From the NCBI RefSeq assembly GCF_037975245.1, contig NC_092581.1:2058501-2122500 (forward strand): a DNA stretch of 64,000 nucleotides, read 5' to 3'. Source of the DNA: Apostichopus japonicus. Its lineage: Eukaryota; Echinodermata; Holothuroidea; Aspidochirotida; Stichopodidae. Shown piece after piece: positions 1 through 11,690 of the stretch; position 1 is the stretch's first letter; every line of letters begins with the position of its first letter. Both the position numbers and the translations under genes were made by a program. The notes under the pieces are model-generated. The model did not search any database, was not told where the DNA came from, and saw only the letters and a list, made by a program, of their open reading frames with translations.

Positions 1-833
1 CCTTCATTCATATTAAAAACAACGTAAGAAATAGATCACATGTTGGTGCGTTTCGTAATGAGGGGAAATCCTACACGTTACCTGTATATGTACATACTGT
101 AAATATGTACTCATGGTTACGTACAGCTTTGTATACTTTGTACACTACACCCCGGTGGCCGCGGCCTCGCTTGCTTTTTACCTCACGCACGTATGGCAGG
201 CTAGCTAGAGTACAATGTGTACACATTACTATACTATGCATATTTGCTCATTTATGTTGCTGCAATGTACATGTGTGCTATATACCCTGGGCTTACCCTA
301 CCGTATATATCTCTGGAAATAATTATGGAATCTTTTTTCACTACCAGAGAATTCCGGCAACCTAACATGATTGAAAGTAGATAAAAGTGGAAATAATTAC
401 TACTCTGAACTTTGTATTCTCAAAGATGTTTCCGAAAGGATCGTAATAAACCATGCTCATGATATCAATATTTTAAATGTTAAAATGACATTTTAATAGG
501 CCCTCGCTGTAGGTCACGGGAAATTTGAGCTGTGCAAGTGCCTGTTCCACGCTGATTGGTTATGAATTGATTACCATTACCAAAATATGGGTGAATACTG
601 TACTTGGCACAGAAGTTAGCGCCATTTCCCATCTAAGCAAACTTCATTTGCAAATTTCAAAACAGGAGTCAGTACCCCCACGAACCCCCCCCCCCCCAGG
701 ACTTGGATCACACTACCGCCCAAATTCGCCCGGCACTCAAATATCCATGAGCAAATCTCTCTCTGCAAACACTCAATCCAACATAAGAATGACTAAGCAA
801 AAACTATTACAATAGTAGTAGTAGTGTGGGTAT
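1..833. other. No recognisable gene
   Basis: AT-rich sequence with scattered GTAC-rich short palindromes and a C-run near 680-700. The short open frames show no domain and no splice-compatible partner exon. Confidence 0.5.
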
Positions 834-1541
834 CCAGTCAAAACGTCCCTTTACCAAAACGTCCCCGCTTTTTTAAGACCAAAACGTCCCCGCTTTTTAC
901 CAAAACGTCCCCGCAGTCAAAACGTCCCCGTGAGTCAAAACGTCCCCGGGTATGAGGGCGAAAACATTTTTGAGTATAATTTTCTGAGATAAAGATAATA
1001 TAAACAGAAAAGGGAATGCAAGAGGGCTGTAGGGTAATAGGATTTTTTTAAACACGAGTTGGTTTCTGAATGAATATATACGATATTGAGGGAAGGGAAT
1101 ACATTTTTTTTTTTACGTACAAGTTACTTTTGAAATATGCGAGACGGGCTGGATGAAAGTGATATATATTTTCCTACAGCACATACGTTTATTTTTTTTT
1201 CTCGTATAGTATACGCATCCAAATTCTTTATTAATTCCTCTTGTATAATATTTTTTGTTTTCCTTAATTCACTGAAAAAACATATAGCGTATACTTTTTC
1301 ATATCAAATATAATTAAACGATATAGTCCTTCATGATTTATTTAGCGCCTGTAATCCAACTTGCATGCTGATAACTTGGCCAAATTATAACTTAAAATTA
1401 ATATATATTCACAACTGTGAATGAATGTGATAGACGGGGACGTTTTGACTTACGGGGACGTTTTGACCAACGGGGACGTTTTGACCAAAAGCGGGGACGT
1501 TTCGGTACGGGGACGTTTTGGTAAAGGGACGTTTTGACTGG
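834..1541. mobile_element. 708-bp inverted-repeat element with six-unit subterminal arrays (MITE-like)
   Basis: Both ends read CCAGTCAAAACGTCCCTTTACCAAAACGTCCCCG inward, a perfect 34-bp terminal inverted repeat. Each end continues as an array of six CAAAACGTCCCC-like units (834-949 on the left, inverted at 1432-1541 on the right). The interior is AT-rich and has no transposase. The flanks show at most a TA dinucleotide duplication. It looks like a non-autonomous DNA transposon with subterminal transposase-binding repeats. The family is not recognised. Confidence 0.75.
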
Positions 1542-3777
1542 TAAGCGTAGTGTGATCAATACAGTATTGTCATACAGTGTGTGCAAACATGCATTCAAAC
1601 CAACTGTAAGAATGACTTAACAAACTAGGTAGCGTGCTCTGACAGTATCGTCATATAGAACTTAAAAGATAAAGTGAGCAGTTTATGCAGCAGTAATTAA
1701 AAGGCCTATAATGACTCAGCAGTAAAAAAGCAAAGTTAGGATGAATTTTTATTTTTAAGATAAAGTATCAAAAACTGTGCACTACTTTGGTATACTTTAA
1801 CCCTGGTCAACACATGGTTTGTGCCAAGTGCAGGTCTAACTAAAGTTTGTTGACAAGAAGGGAAAGCACTAATAGAAGTACTTTTTTCACAAGAATGAAA
1901 TGTACTCTGAAAATCACAGTAACCGTTCAGATGTGCTGCATTTTAGTACTTAAAAGTCTTAAGTCAATATTGCCACTTGAAAGAAAGCATACCCTTTTAA
2001 GGCTGACTTAAGTTACAGTTACAAAACACGTCCCTGTTAGCCACATAAGTAAATCTTATATCTGACATATTATTGTATAGGCCTACACGTACCTCAAAAT
2101 AATGTAATAAATGCACCATTTATACAACATATCACATAGATGTATACATCCATTGCACTGCCACAATCTTCTAGAAATTGTAACTTTGACATAATCAAGA
2201 CCTAATTGCAAATATTGATGTGTGCAGTGTGTTTGTTAATTATAAATTTGTCTTAATCCATATTACATAGGCATTGGACCTAGACTGTTACTAAATCATA
2301 AACGTTAAGAATTTGTAAAAAAAAATCCCGGAACTTACCCAATTCAAATCGTCAAACTGTATGTTGTAACGTTAGAGTTGGACGTAGACTGTTTCTAGGG
2401 CAGATTCAACTGGTGATTGAGAGGACTAGGCAGGCCTAGGCGAGTTCAGTAAATTTGCTTATTCAAAATAAAGAAAGGTATTTCTAAAGCCTTGGATAAA
2501 TCGGAAACCGAAAAAATAACGATGATTTATTTGCGAAGGTATTCCTCTGTTCGTCTCCAACACAGAAAGAAGCGCCGTTTTTAAGACCAGGCAAGAACCA
2601 ATGCCAAGAACCGGTAACAAAAGGAACTCAAAGCGGATACCATGTGCAACGCAAGGGGCATATAATGATCTCTTATTGTGAATCATGAATGGAATTTTTA
2701 CGTACAACGACTATAGCGTGCGTTCCTCAATTACTACTACGGTATTTGATATCATCTACCATGCATGAAAACACAGCACATAATAAGGAAAACGAGTTTC
2801 CAAATTTGTAGTAATGAATAGTCATATCTATTTCAGCCAATTAGATGCAAGGTAAAATTTTCCACCGCGAATCAGGCCAGTAGTAAATAATGAGGGACAA
2901 AAGTATGCAAAACATTGTAGTGCGGATTTGTTTGTTATGTCAGGGACTTGTTATGGCAGGGAGATGTTTTGTAACAACTCATGGTACATCCCAAGGTTAC
3001 CACATATCTTTAACTTCCACAAGATCACTTGCAACCGGCTCCGGCCACATGGTCCTTGGCCCTACTTATGATTAACAGATCCCTTTTACAATAATGAGGA
3101 GTATACGATTATTTATTCTCCTAACCTGCTAAGAAGGCATGCAATATAGTAATTTTGAAACAGACTCAGCATCTGAATATTCTCACAACTGACATTTTTG
3201 TGTGTGTCAATTGCCTCATTCATATTCCAGAGAAGACTATTGACCGAATGAACTGGGCATCCGTCATTAATTTTGCTCACACCCCTACACGGGGAAATGT
3301 GTCACATGTCTAATTCTGTTTTGTGCCTTTTTTCTTATTCATATGAAAGTTTATTAGCGTCCAAAGTCATGAAAAATCATTAGAGCAACTTTCAGCATGA
3401 AAATATGGTATTTAGCAATTCTTTTCAGAAGGCCATTACTTCTAACCCGCTTCGGTTATGGGGCTCAACATTTCATTACGTTCTTTATGTCTATACAGCA
3501 ACATTTTGAGGGAAAATCATCAAAATCAGACATTATTACCTGTAAACTTTTCTGGCAATTTGTTGATTTGGCATAGAATGACCCTATAACTTGCTTGGCC
3601 CCACGGGCTTACATTCAGTTGAGCTAAACATGATGCCATTCAAATTTAAAGGCGTCGGGACTGGCGCATACTTGTTTAAGGCACCCGAGACTACAGTTTT
3701 TCTAGTTTATTTTCATTTAGGCCGATTAAATATTCATTTATTCAGTCGGTCACTCACTTACTCGCAAGCTCGCCCGC
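1542..3777. other. Unassigned AT-rich DNA
   Basis: I see no exon set, RNA gene or clear element here. Two open frames (2459-2707 minus and 2890-3075 plus) carry no known domain and no convincing splice partners. Confidence 0.45.
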
Positions 3778-4555
3778 CCAGCCACCAAGGGCGGCGGAAC
3801 CGGGGGGGCACAGGGGGCACGTGCCCCCCCACTTTTCCTCAGGTTAAAAATGTGCCCTTTTTCTACATAAAAATTTCTAAATAAATAAAGAGTTTACAAA
3901 GCGAAACCCACGTCGAATGAAATATTTCGGGAAGTTTTAAATGTTTACTACCACAGGCGTAGGAGCCCAATTTGATTTTTTTTTGGGGGGGTGGGGGGGG
4001 CTGTAACGACTTGCCCGAAAAATATTACCAAAATTTTTCGCGCGCTACGCGCGCGTTCAATATGTGTGCACATCATATAGGCATGCGTTGGTTATTACAT
4101 CGCATGCCAAAAACATACAATCATTTGCCGTGTTATAACCCTTCCAAATTGGTTATAATTATTGGGAAAGTCGTTACAATAATAATGATCATAATAATAT
4201 CAGTTTAACCATTCAAAAACACATAGAAAATTATTTTTCTTTCAGTATTTTGACATATTTCATTTGCTTTCATGCATGTATCGATCGCGTGTGCAGGGAC
4301 TTGGACTTTATAATGATTTTCCAATTTCCCAATTTGCACATTAGATATTGCAGTGCTAGTATGCATTGTTTACTTGAGGGGGGGGGGGGGGTGGCGTTGA
4401 TGGAGTGATGTGTATACGCAAATAAGATAATACAGTAAGAGTTATAAAGGGTACTAAATATCAGGCTGCATCAGTCCAATCGAATTTCTGCAAAGTGCCC
4501 TTCGACGTTGGTGCCCCCCCAGATTAAAAGTGCTTCCGCCGCCCTTGCCAGCCAC
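3778..4555. mobile_element. Non-autonomous hAT-like element with 8-bp target-site duplication
   Basis: The element at 3786-4547 (762 bp) has terminal inverted repeats CAAGGGCGGCGGAA. It is flanked by exact 8-bp direct repeats CCAGCCAC at 3778-3785 and 4548-4555. An 8-bp duplication and CA(A/G)GGGC-type termini are typical of the hAT superfamily. Subterminal C/G runs (GTGCCCCCCC) also face each other. No transposase frame is present. A second repeat family lies inside it (see 3956-4085). Confidence 0.85.
3956..4085 (+). repeat. Interspersed repeat, copy 1 (nested in the hAT-like element)
   Basis: It starts GGCGTAGGAGCCCAATTTGA, has a G-run, then TGTAACGACTTGCCCGAAAAAT and a GCGCGC block. A copy about 85% similar by eye lies inverted at 8963-9088. 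A repeat found both inside and outside the hAT-like element may be an independent insertion or a shared family end. Confidence 0.7.
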
Positions 4556-5033
4556 TGCATGGTTCACTTGCCTATTTGTTTACATATTTCTTTGTTTAGG
4601 TATTATTACCACGTGATTTCGTACATACCTGTTCGTGTGTACTCCTAGTTTGATTGTGTGTACGAGTTTGTGTATACATAGGTTCACACAAACAGGATAA
4701 GTCTATATTTATATATACACAAACCAAACGAAGGTTTTTAGTGTAACGGCGTTCCATACAAATGTGTCACTTTCTTGTGTTCTGATTGCAAGGAAGTACT
4801 GAAACATCTACCGGCATATTGAAAATATATTCTAATTAACAAATGTTACTAACCATTCTATGCATGGTAACCACCCCGTGGTGTAATATTATTTACGTTT
4901 ATTCTTACAATGTCGATAAAAATGCAGTATGATTATCATTGTTTTGTTTTGTGAGTGTTTTGCGTCACATTAATTCTGAACATTATGTGATAGGCCTATA
5001 GTACCTACTGTATTACGCTGTAATGAGTAGACG

Positions 5034-5253
5034 TCACCGATCTAAAAGAGTGGTTCACCAAAAACAAACTAAAACTCGATTATTCTAAAACAGAAGAGCT
5101 TCTAATTAGTTATCGATACGACACTTTACCTGCACCCATCACTGACATTCATATTGAATCATCATTTTCCTTTTCATAAAACTCAATGATTCGGCTAAGA
5201 GCATAGGCGTTGTTTTCGATACTACATATTCGCTCAACCGTCATATTTTTAAC
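5034..5253 (+). pseudogene. Decayed LINE reverse-transcriptase fragment
   Basis: One frame reads TDLKEWFTKNKLKLDYSKTE followed by ELLISY, and a second, frame-shifted, reads DSAKSIGVVFDTTYSLNRHI. These match the order of the C-terminal part of non-LTR retrotransposon reverse transcriptases (Jockey/CR1-like): W-x-x-x-N-x-L-x-L-N/D-x-x-K-T-E, then LGV-x-x-D-x-x-L-x-x-x-x-H-I. A stop and a frame shift separate the blocks, so it is dead. Flanking coding sequence is not recognisable. Confidence 0.7.
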
Positions 5254-6402
5254 ACGGGCGGTTTTAAAAATCCCTTTCCTTCGCAAAATGGCTCACCGAT
5301 CCCTAAATGGGTTAGTAACTGTGGTGTTTTCCGAAGCCACAATAAATAACTTTGAACACTTAATCGGTAGATGGTTTTCAGTTTTTATTCACAGGTTTTA
5401 CAGGGTTATGGTAACATGAGACATCTAATATGAGTCAGGGGTCAATGTAATGACAGACGTTGAACATGAGTCGTTTTCTATAACTAATCTACTACAGAAA
5501 CCTTTTTTCAATATGGAAGTTGGAAACGGTTATGGACTTTGAGGTGTTCAGCAAAAGATGGCTGCTAAGTTTGCATGTGAACATAATTATGGAGTACTGT
5601 GATAAATATTCTGGCTAATATCTCCAATTAAACATGGTACACGCAACAACAACAACAAAGAAGGTAAGTTAAAGGATTACATTGTTCACATTAATAAGAT
5701 AAATATTAATAAAAACTGGCAACATTATATACTTGGGAAATTTGATACCCGTACAATTTGCTTTATTATCTGAAGTAATATTACACTAATAATGTGGATG
5801 CAGAATTTCCGTACATCGAAAATTAAAGAATTTGTCATAAATGGATGCCCTAAAGCAGATGGTTATATGTTTTCAACATTATTCTCACGCCATCCTGGGT
5901 GGACGAAGTATTATACTAGAGTTATCAAGCTGGACCTACATTTCAAAGAAGGGATAGGCTTACCCCAACCCAAACCTATCTTTTTCAAAATAAGTAAGAG
6001 GATTCAAGTTTTTGGCCTTTACTGCATGCATCTAATTCTCCTTCGAACACTATAGCTCGAGGTCACTGCCTTCTTCTCATAGCAGAAGGTTGTGAACGAA
6101 TGGCATGATTTGCCTGAGTCAAATTTCCCTTTCTAAAAGTATCAATGGTTTTTCTAGAAACTCCTTTGACGGTTCTTATATTATGCATTGCATCAGGATT
6201 TGAGGTTTAATGTGTTCAGCATTTTTCCCTGAAAGGGTGGGTCTTCGATGGGGACGAGTTTTTGTCCTTCCTACTCCATTCCCCCACAAACGAAAAGAAA
6301 CGAGGCTCACTTCAACATGCAAGGTCATTTAATATCTCTTCTGTGACTTTGAATGCAGTATATATGTGTTTGAATTCAATGAACGCCGTGTTGGTCTTTA
6401 AT
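5254..6402. other. Downstream region of the reductase-like gene
   Basis: This should contain the 3' UTR of the minus-strand gene ending at 6403. A minus-strand AATAAA candidate lies at 5762-5767. No other gene is recognised; the 5792-6055 open frame has no domain. Confidence 0.45.
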
Positions 6403-9400
6403 TTATACTCCGATGGATACCATCTTCCTGTCGTATTCATCAGTATCCAAACTCGTCAACATAAAACGAGCTACGTCTTCCCTGGGTATTATATTTGTAC
6501 TTCCAGGTACGTGCAGTCGATCAACTTCAACCATAAGAGGTTTACCTGAAATAGACAAGATACGATACAAAGAAAGTCTTTGTTATTTTATTTAAAATAT
6601 TTTGTAAGATTTTGTGACTTACAACCAAAAGATACGTCAGGAGATCTCATATGTGTCAAGGGAAGTATTTGGGATTTAACATCTGAAGAATGTTTGATTA
6701 TATTTTATTAGATTTGTGGGAAAAAATGTAATTATTTTTCCTCCAGGTTAAAGAATTATCGACACGTACGATGAGGAATTCACATGGAAGGCTGTATTGT
6801 GACGGACAAAATCCGACTAAATGAAGACATGTTGACCATGTCTATTTAGAGAGTTTCCCATATGTGTCAAGGGAAGTATTTGGGATTTAACATCTGAAGA
6901 ATGTTTGATTATATTTTATTAGATTTGTGGAAAAAAAATGTAATTATTTTTCCTCCAGGTTAAAGAATTATCGACACGTATGATGAGGAATTCACATGGA
7001 AGGCTGTATTGTGACGGACAAAATCCGACTAAATGAAGACATGTTGACCATGTCTATTTTAGAGAGTACTAAATTTTGAATAGGCGTAAATATCTGACGA
7101 TATACAGGGAGGGGAGGGGAGGGGAGGGGAGGGGAGGGGAGGGGAGGGGAGGGGAGGGGAGGGGAGGGGAGGGGAGGGGAGGGGAGGGGAGGGGAGGGGA
7201 GGGGAGGGGAGGGGAGGGGAGGGGAGGGGAGGGGAGGGGAGGGGAGGGGAGGGGAGGGGAGGGGAGGGGAGGGGAGGGGAGGGGAGGGGAGGGGAGGGGA
7301 GGGGAGGGGAGGGGAGGGGAGGGGAGGGGAGGGGAGGGGAGGGGAGGGGAGGGGAGGGGAGGGGAGGGGAGGGGAGGGGAGGGGAGGGGAGGGGAGGGGA
7401 GGGGAGGGGAGGGGAGGGGAGGGGAGGGGAGGGGAGGGGAGGGGAGGGGAGGGGAGGGGAGGGGATGAGACGATGAGGAGGCGTCGTTACCATACTTCTC
7501 ATGGTCATTGTACATATACAAAACCGATCCTATATATGTCGGCTATGTCCTGTTCAAAACGGTGGTGCCGTTTTTAAATCTGCCACTATAGAAGAGATTT
7601 TCCAATCACATACCGTATATAAATAGATATTATGGTTACCTTCACTTGGTCTTTTGGATAATTCGGGCGGTCTCACGATAGTGAAGTTGATATCAGGGCA
7701 AGAGTCGTTCAGGTATGTCTCCATTATGGCCATATCAGCTAAAGCGTTTCTCAATATAGTTGGCTTCAGTATCCATTCCAATATGAATGGACCTCGGTCA
7801 CGTGGGTTGTCTGTCAATAAGGGAACATTGTTGAACTTAATGAGCCTGTACGTCATTGTATTATATCGCAAGCAGCCTTCCCGTACGCAGGGGCAAGAGT
7901 CTGGCGGGTGCGTACCTACCGTCACCACACCCCATGCACCCCCTTAGTAATCAATGGTCTATATTTTCCTGGATTGATAATAATCTTTCGTGCAGTACAG
8001 AGCTGTTAATATAGTAACCACGTACCATATACAAAGCAAATTTATAAGGTTGCACAATAAAACATTATTTTTGTCATCAAACTACCTTGATCTTTACAAC
8101 AACAGACGCCGGTATTCAATAAAAAAATAATAATAATAATAATAAAGCTTTTCATCGTCATAGAAAAATCCTGCGTATTTATACGGGCCTGTGCCAGTAT
8201 AGCCAATTATTATGCACAAATTATTCGCATTGAATCGCATTCAGATTAATTTGCGAATATGTACCATACGTGCTTCGTATTTAGTAATTGAGAGAGCAAG
8301 AAAACTCAACTCATTTGCTTTGCTATTCCCTTTAATATATTTTCTTAAATTTAGAACGGCACTCTTCCCGTTATTACCCTCATTAATTGGGGTTGAATGT
8401 TGGCTAGAAATAAACCATGTGTGCATTTCTTTCCGGCGACATGTAACCATGTTACGTATGTTTACCTGTTGTGCACCAAGATGTAATAGCTAGTAGTCGC
8501 GAGACGCCAGCCTTTTTCATCGCTTCTGTGATAGACTTGATCGAATCCGAGTAAATAGTAGTACGATAGGTGCGTGTTCCAATACAAGACAAGACTGCAT
8601 CACACCCTTGGAAATATTCGGTCAGAAATTCCACCGAGAGGACATTCCCCTCAACTGCCTGATGTCCAAAATCAACGACAAATGAATAAATAATAAACAC
8701 ATAATAGACATATATTTTAGGCCTAGTAAGTATGCAGAAAATACCGACTGCTGTGAAACGTTATACAGCATCGTCAAATTTGTGCAATATAATATCAAAT
8801 GTAAATAACATGCAATCTGCATATGGGATGGTGTTCCTGATTTGTGTGAAGAAAATAAATTGTAATGATGTAGCTAAAGGAATGTATAGTTTGAAAAAAA
8901 TCTTCTTGGTAATTAAAATAAAGTCTTAAGCTTGCCCGACTAATTCTGTATTACTAATGTAAAAGCCTGTATGATATGTACATTAACATGTTGAGCGCGC
9001 GCGAAAAATTTGGTTATATTTTTCGGGCAAGTCGTTACAGGCTCCCCCCCCCCACCCCCCAAGTCAAATTGGGCTCTTACGCCGATGATCGGATGGTTTG
9101 GTTTTCTGTTTTATTTACATTTCAGGGAATTGCCAGATCTGGGCCTATTTGTGAGTAATTCGCTCATTACCAGGGAAGAGAAAGGAATTACCCGGAACCA
9201 TTATTTTTCGAGTTTAGCCTATACCATTATCACAACAGGGACGATGAAAGGTAGATATGAATATGAAAGTTTTGCAAATGAACAGTAACACAGGCTGTAC
9301 AGAAACCTTCGTGCACAGTGTTAGATTAACACACCTCACGGCCCCTAGATCCGGGCCGGATGTTCATGCACGGCAAGTAAATAGTTGTTCGTATAAGAGC

Positions 9401-9616
9401 TGATTAAACAAACAACGTTTTTGTCTTTCATCTGTGTTTCAGATAGTATTATGCAGGGTGATACAAATTACATATGAATACCTTTAAATGTTCATGTTGA
9501 ATTGGGAAATTCTCTGTACTTCTCATTATGGCGGTGACCTCATAACTTTTGTCTAAAGCCTGTTGAATCAGGCTCAATCCGGTCCTGGCAGTGGCGCCAA
9601 TTACCACCAACTTCAT
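6403..9616 (-). CDS. NAD(P)-binding reductase-like protein, BLVRB/flavin reductase type (4 exons, complete)
   Basis: Coding exons, in transcript order, are 9616-9482, 8658-8466, 7810-7640 and 6545-6403. Every junction is GT..AG, and the phases (0, 1, 1) join into one 213-residue reading frame. The ATG at 9616 follows an in-frame TAG at 9650-9652. A pyrimidine-rich acceptor-like site just upstream suggests a non-coding first exon. The protein starts with a Rossmann strand and GATARTG at residues 7-13, then CDAVLSCIGTR (64-74), ITSW (103-106), INFTIVRPPEL (150-160) and the C-terminal block REDVARFMLTSLDTDEYDRK. This order and length match biliverdin reductase B (about 206 residues) and related atypical short-chain dehydrogenases, which are cytosolic NAD(P)H-dependent enzymes. 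The usual GATGxTG has Ala for its middle Gly. The position of the BLVRB histidine after Arg/Met-Pro-Pro is Glu159, so biliverdin reduction cannot be assumed. The family assignment is strong; the substrate is unknown. Confidence 0.88.
6648..7066. repeat. 211-bp tandem duplication in the last intron of the reductase-like gene
   Basis: The segment starting CATATGTGTCAAGGGAAG at 6648 is repeated almost unchanged from 6859. Only a few substitutions and single-base indels separate the copies, so the event is young. It directly adjoins the GGGGA array. Confidence 0.9.
7106..7465. repeat. (GGGGA)n microsatellite, 71 perfect units
   Basis: From 7111 to 7465 the plus strand is uninterrupted GGGGA, preceded by one shortened unit. 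It lies in the last intron of the minus-strand reductase-like gene, so the transcript carries CCCCU repeats and the template strand is G-rich. The G-rich strand has strong quadruplex-forming potential. Long open frames across it on both strands are artefacts of the repeat. Confidence 0.98.
8963..9088 (-). repeat. Interspersed repeat, copy 2 (in intron 1 of the reductase-like gene)
   Basis: Inverted copy of the repeat at 3956-4085, sharing the GGGCTC...AATTTG start, the GTAACGACTTGCCCGAAAAATAT core and the GCGCGC block. Confidence 0.7.
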
Positions 9617-9727
9617 CTTTGATTTGAACTTTAAGACTGTATCGCAAGACTAAACCAGGCTGAAAAAAATACAAGAGTAAATCCTCCGTTTTTAACAACG
9701 TTTTTTGTGTGCTTTGTGTGAAAATCG

Positions 9728-9728
<1 letters not shown>

Positions 9729-9780
<52 letters not shown>
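9729..9780. repeat. (TA)n microsatellite upstream of the reductase-like gene
   Basis: About 26 TA units start 113 bp upstream of the ATG at 9616 and could lie in the promoter or a 5' intron. Confidence 0.95.
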
Positions 9781-9782
<2 letters not shown>

Positions 9783-11321
9783 AATACAAATATGTTCCAA
9801 TTCCGGAGGCTTCGTGTTGGTCGATATATGAACTCGACTTAGCGCCGCCAGATGGTATAATTGGAGGATGGTATTTCGGATGGCAAGAATGCAACGCAAA
9901 TGAATACGGTATTCGTTGTGAATCATCCTATATAGCCTACATCTTGCACACGGCCTCGTTACAATGCAGATGCGACTTTATTCTGTATATAATATGATTG
10001 CATTCATCATTCAGCTCTGTACGTAAAATACCATGCCAGTACATAATATGCTTGTACCAGTGCAGTACAATGCAGTGCAGTGGTGTATGTTCCGCTCCTC
10101 TTAATTCGTACAATTCTGTACAGAAACTCGCATAGGCTATATATGGCTATATGTATATTACTCCGCATATATGTCACCTTAGTTTCGATAAGAAGAACTT
10201 ATGTGTGTGTGCCATACAGGAGCGGGTGACTGATAATAATGCGTGAAACAGAAACAGAAAGAGGGAACTCACTTTTAAGAGATGATATGTTGGTCTATAT
10301 GCAGCCTTAGCAACCGAGCAACTTACGACCGCCCGCGATATACGATCAGAACGTGTGTATAGTGTGTGCCTATACCTCTTGTATACCAGGGTACACTGTT
10401 TGTCCCCAGTTTACTCAGTTACTTGATTTCCACTGTTGCCTGTAGAACCTACAGATTTTACAAACAGAGAATAAAACTCTACAAAAGTCCAAGTGATTGT
10501 TCATTGAGTCCGGTCCAGCAGTCGAAAGGTTGACAACCATATTCCGGTTTTAAAATCGTTTATGATTAACTTCAGTTGAAATTAATCGGAAGTTTAAACA
10601 TAGGACGCATATGATATTGCATCCCTAATTACCGATGAATAAATATTGTTCCTATTTATTGTTAAATGCCACGGAAAGTATATATAGTCACACCATTAAA
10701 CTAATTCACGAACCTAAAGGGTATAGGTTACTTAAATAACACCTACAGTATGCGTTTATAGCTGCTCCAAGTAGGCCCCACGGAATATACTATAACAGTG
10801 CATGTTTATTTCACAATTTACAACACCGTCCCTGAGTGTCGGGGGCGTACGTGGCACCAAATATTTTTGCAGCAAGTTCAAACCGGATTTGATTTTTACG
10901 TAGTCCATATGCTTCCACAGACGACATGAGCATATATTGAACATGAGTGAAAATTTATTTCTTAGCAGTATGCAGCTCTTCTTGAATGACCTCTGATCTT
11001 TATCTAGAAATGTAAGGTCAATCGTAGTAGTACAGTAAGTTGCACACAATATAGGCCAACCCTCTCGATATTTAATTCCCAACTATTGTATATTCTTGTG
11101 AAGATTGGACGTGAGCCACCGCACACGTACACATCCACCCCCCTCCCCTTGCCGCGCCCCTGCTCACATATGTATAGGCTCCTTTTAACTTTGCCAACCG
11201 CCTTGTGCATGGCGCGCCATTTATACCAAAACAAAAACTGCAAAATAACTTTCAATATTTACGTGCGTACGGTTCTATAGGATTTGTGTAACTTCAGTTA
11301 CCGTAGGTAGGCCTATATACA
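9781..11321. other. Upstream flank of the reductase-like gene
   Basis: The promoter and a likely non-coding first exon of the minus-strand gene should be here, but I cannot place them. The 10756-11082 minus frame (108 codons) has no recognisable domain. Confidence 0.4.
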
Positions 11322-11690
11322 ACGTGTTTCAGGGACGTAGCCAGAAATTTGATGTGGAGGGGAGAGCAGAATTTTAAAATGGGCACTTCTCACAAAGGGA
11401 GCATTATTACACTTAACGGAGCGCCATGATGTACAAAGACTTTGTTTGCCCAAAATGCCTCCAACGTATAGTTGCAGGAAATAAACAATAACAAGAGTAC
11501 TATATTACGTAGCAGACGAACTTTCAGGGGAAAGATTAAGAAGGATCGCTTAGCTTCCTTCAACCTGAAAAGGGGGGTTTAATTGATATATCCTGCTTTT
11601 AGTAAAATTTTAATTTTCGGGGTAATCAAAGGGTGGGGGAACGATCGCTTCTATTCCCCCACCCCTTCTGGCTACGTCCCTGACGTGTAT
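11322..11690. mobile_element. Short hAT-like element (353 bp)
   Basis: The element at 11330-11682 has inverted ends CAGGGACGTAGCCAGAA, 17 bp and perfect. It is flanked by ACGTGTTT at 11322-11329 and ACGTGTAT at 11683-11690, an 8-bp duplication with one mismatch. This is the signature of a non-autonomous hAT element. A truncated copy lies at 23052-23217. Confidence 0.82.

Noticed and set aside
1398-1598. Basic protein with SKRPR repeats
   Set aside because: The repeats are the subterminal array of the inverted-repeat element read in one frame.
7107-7465. Interstitial telomere repeat
   Set aside because: The unit is GGGGA, not TTAGGG, and the array is an ordinary pentanucleotide microsatellite.
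7059-7521. Open frames of 130-150 codons on both strands
   Set aside because: They are translations of the GGGGA microsatellite (Pro-Leu-Ser or Gly-Glu-Arg repeats) inside an intron.
10756-11082. 108-codon minus-strand frame as a gene
   Set aside because: No domain, no splice-compatible neighbours, and amino-acid composition typical of chance frames.
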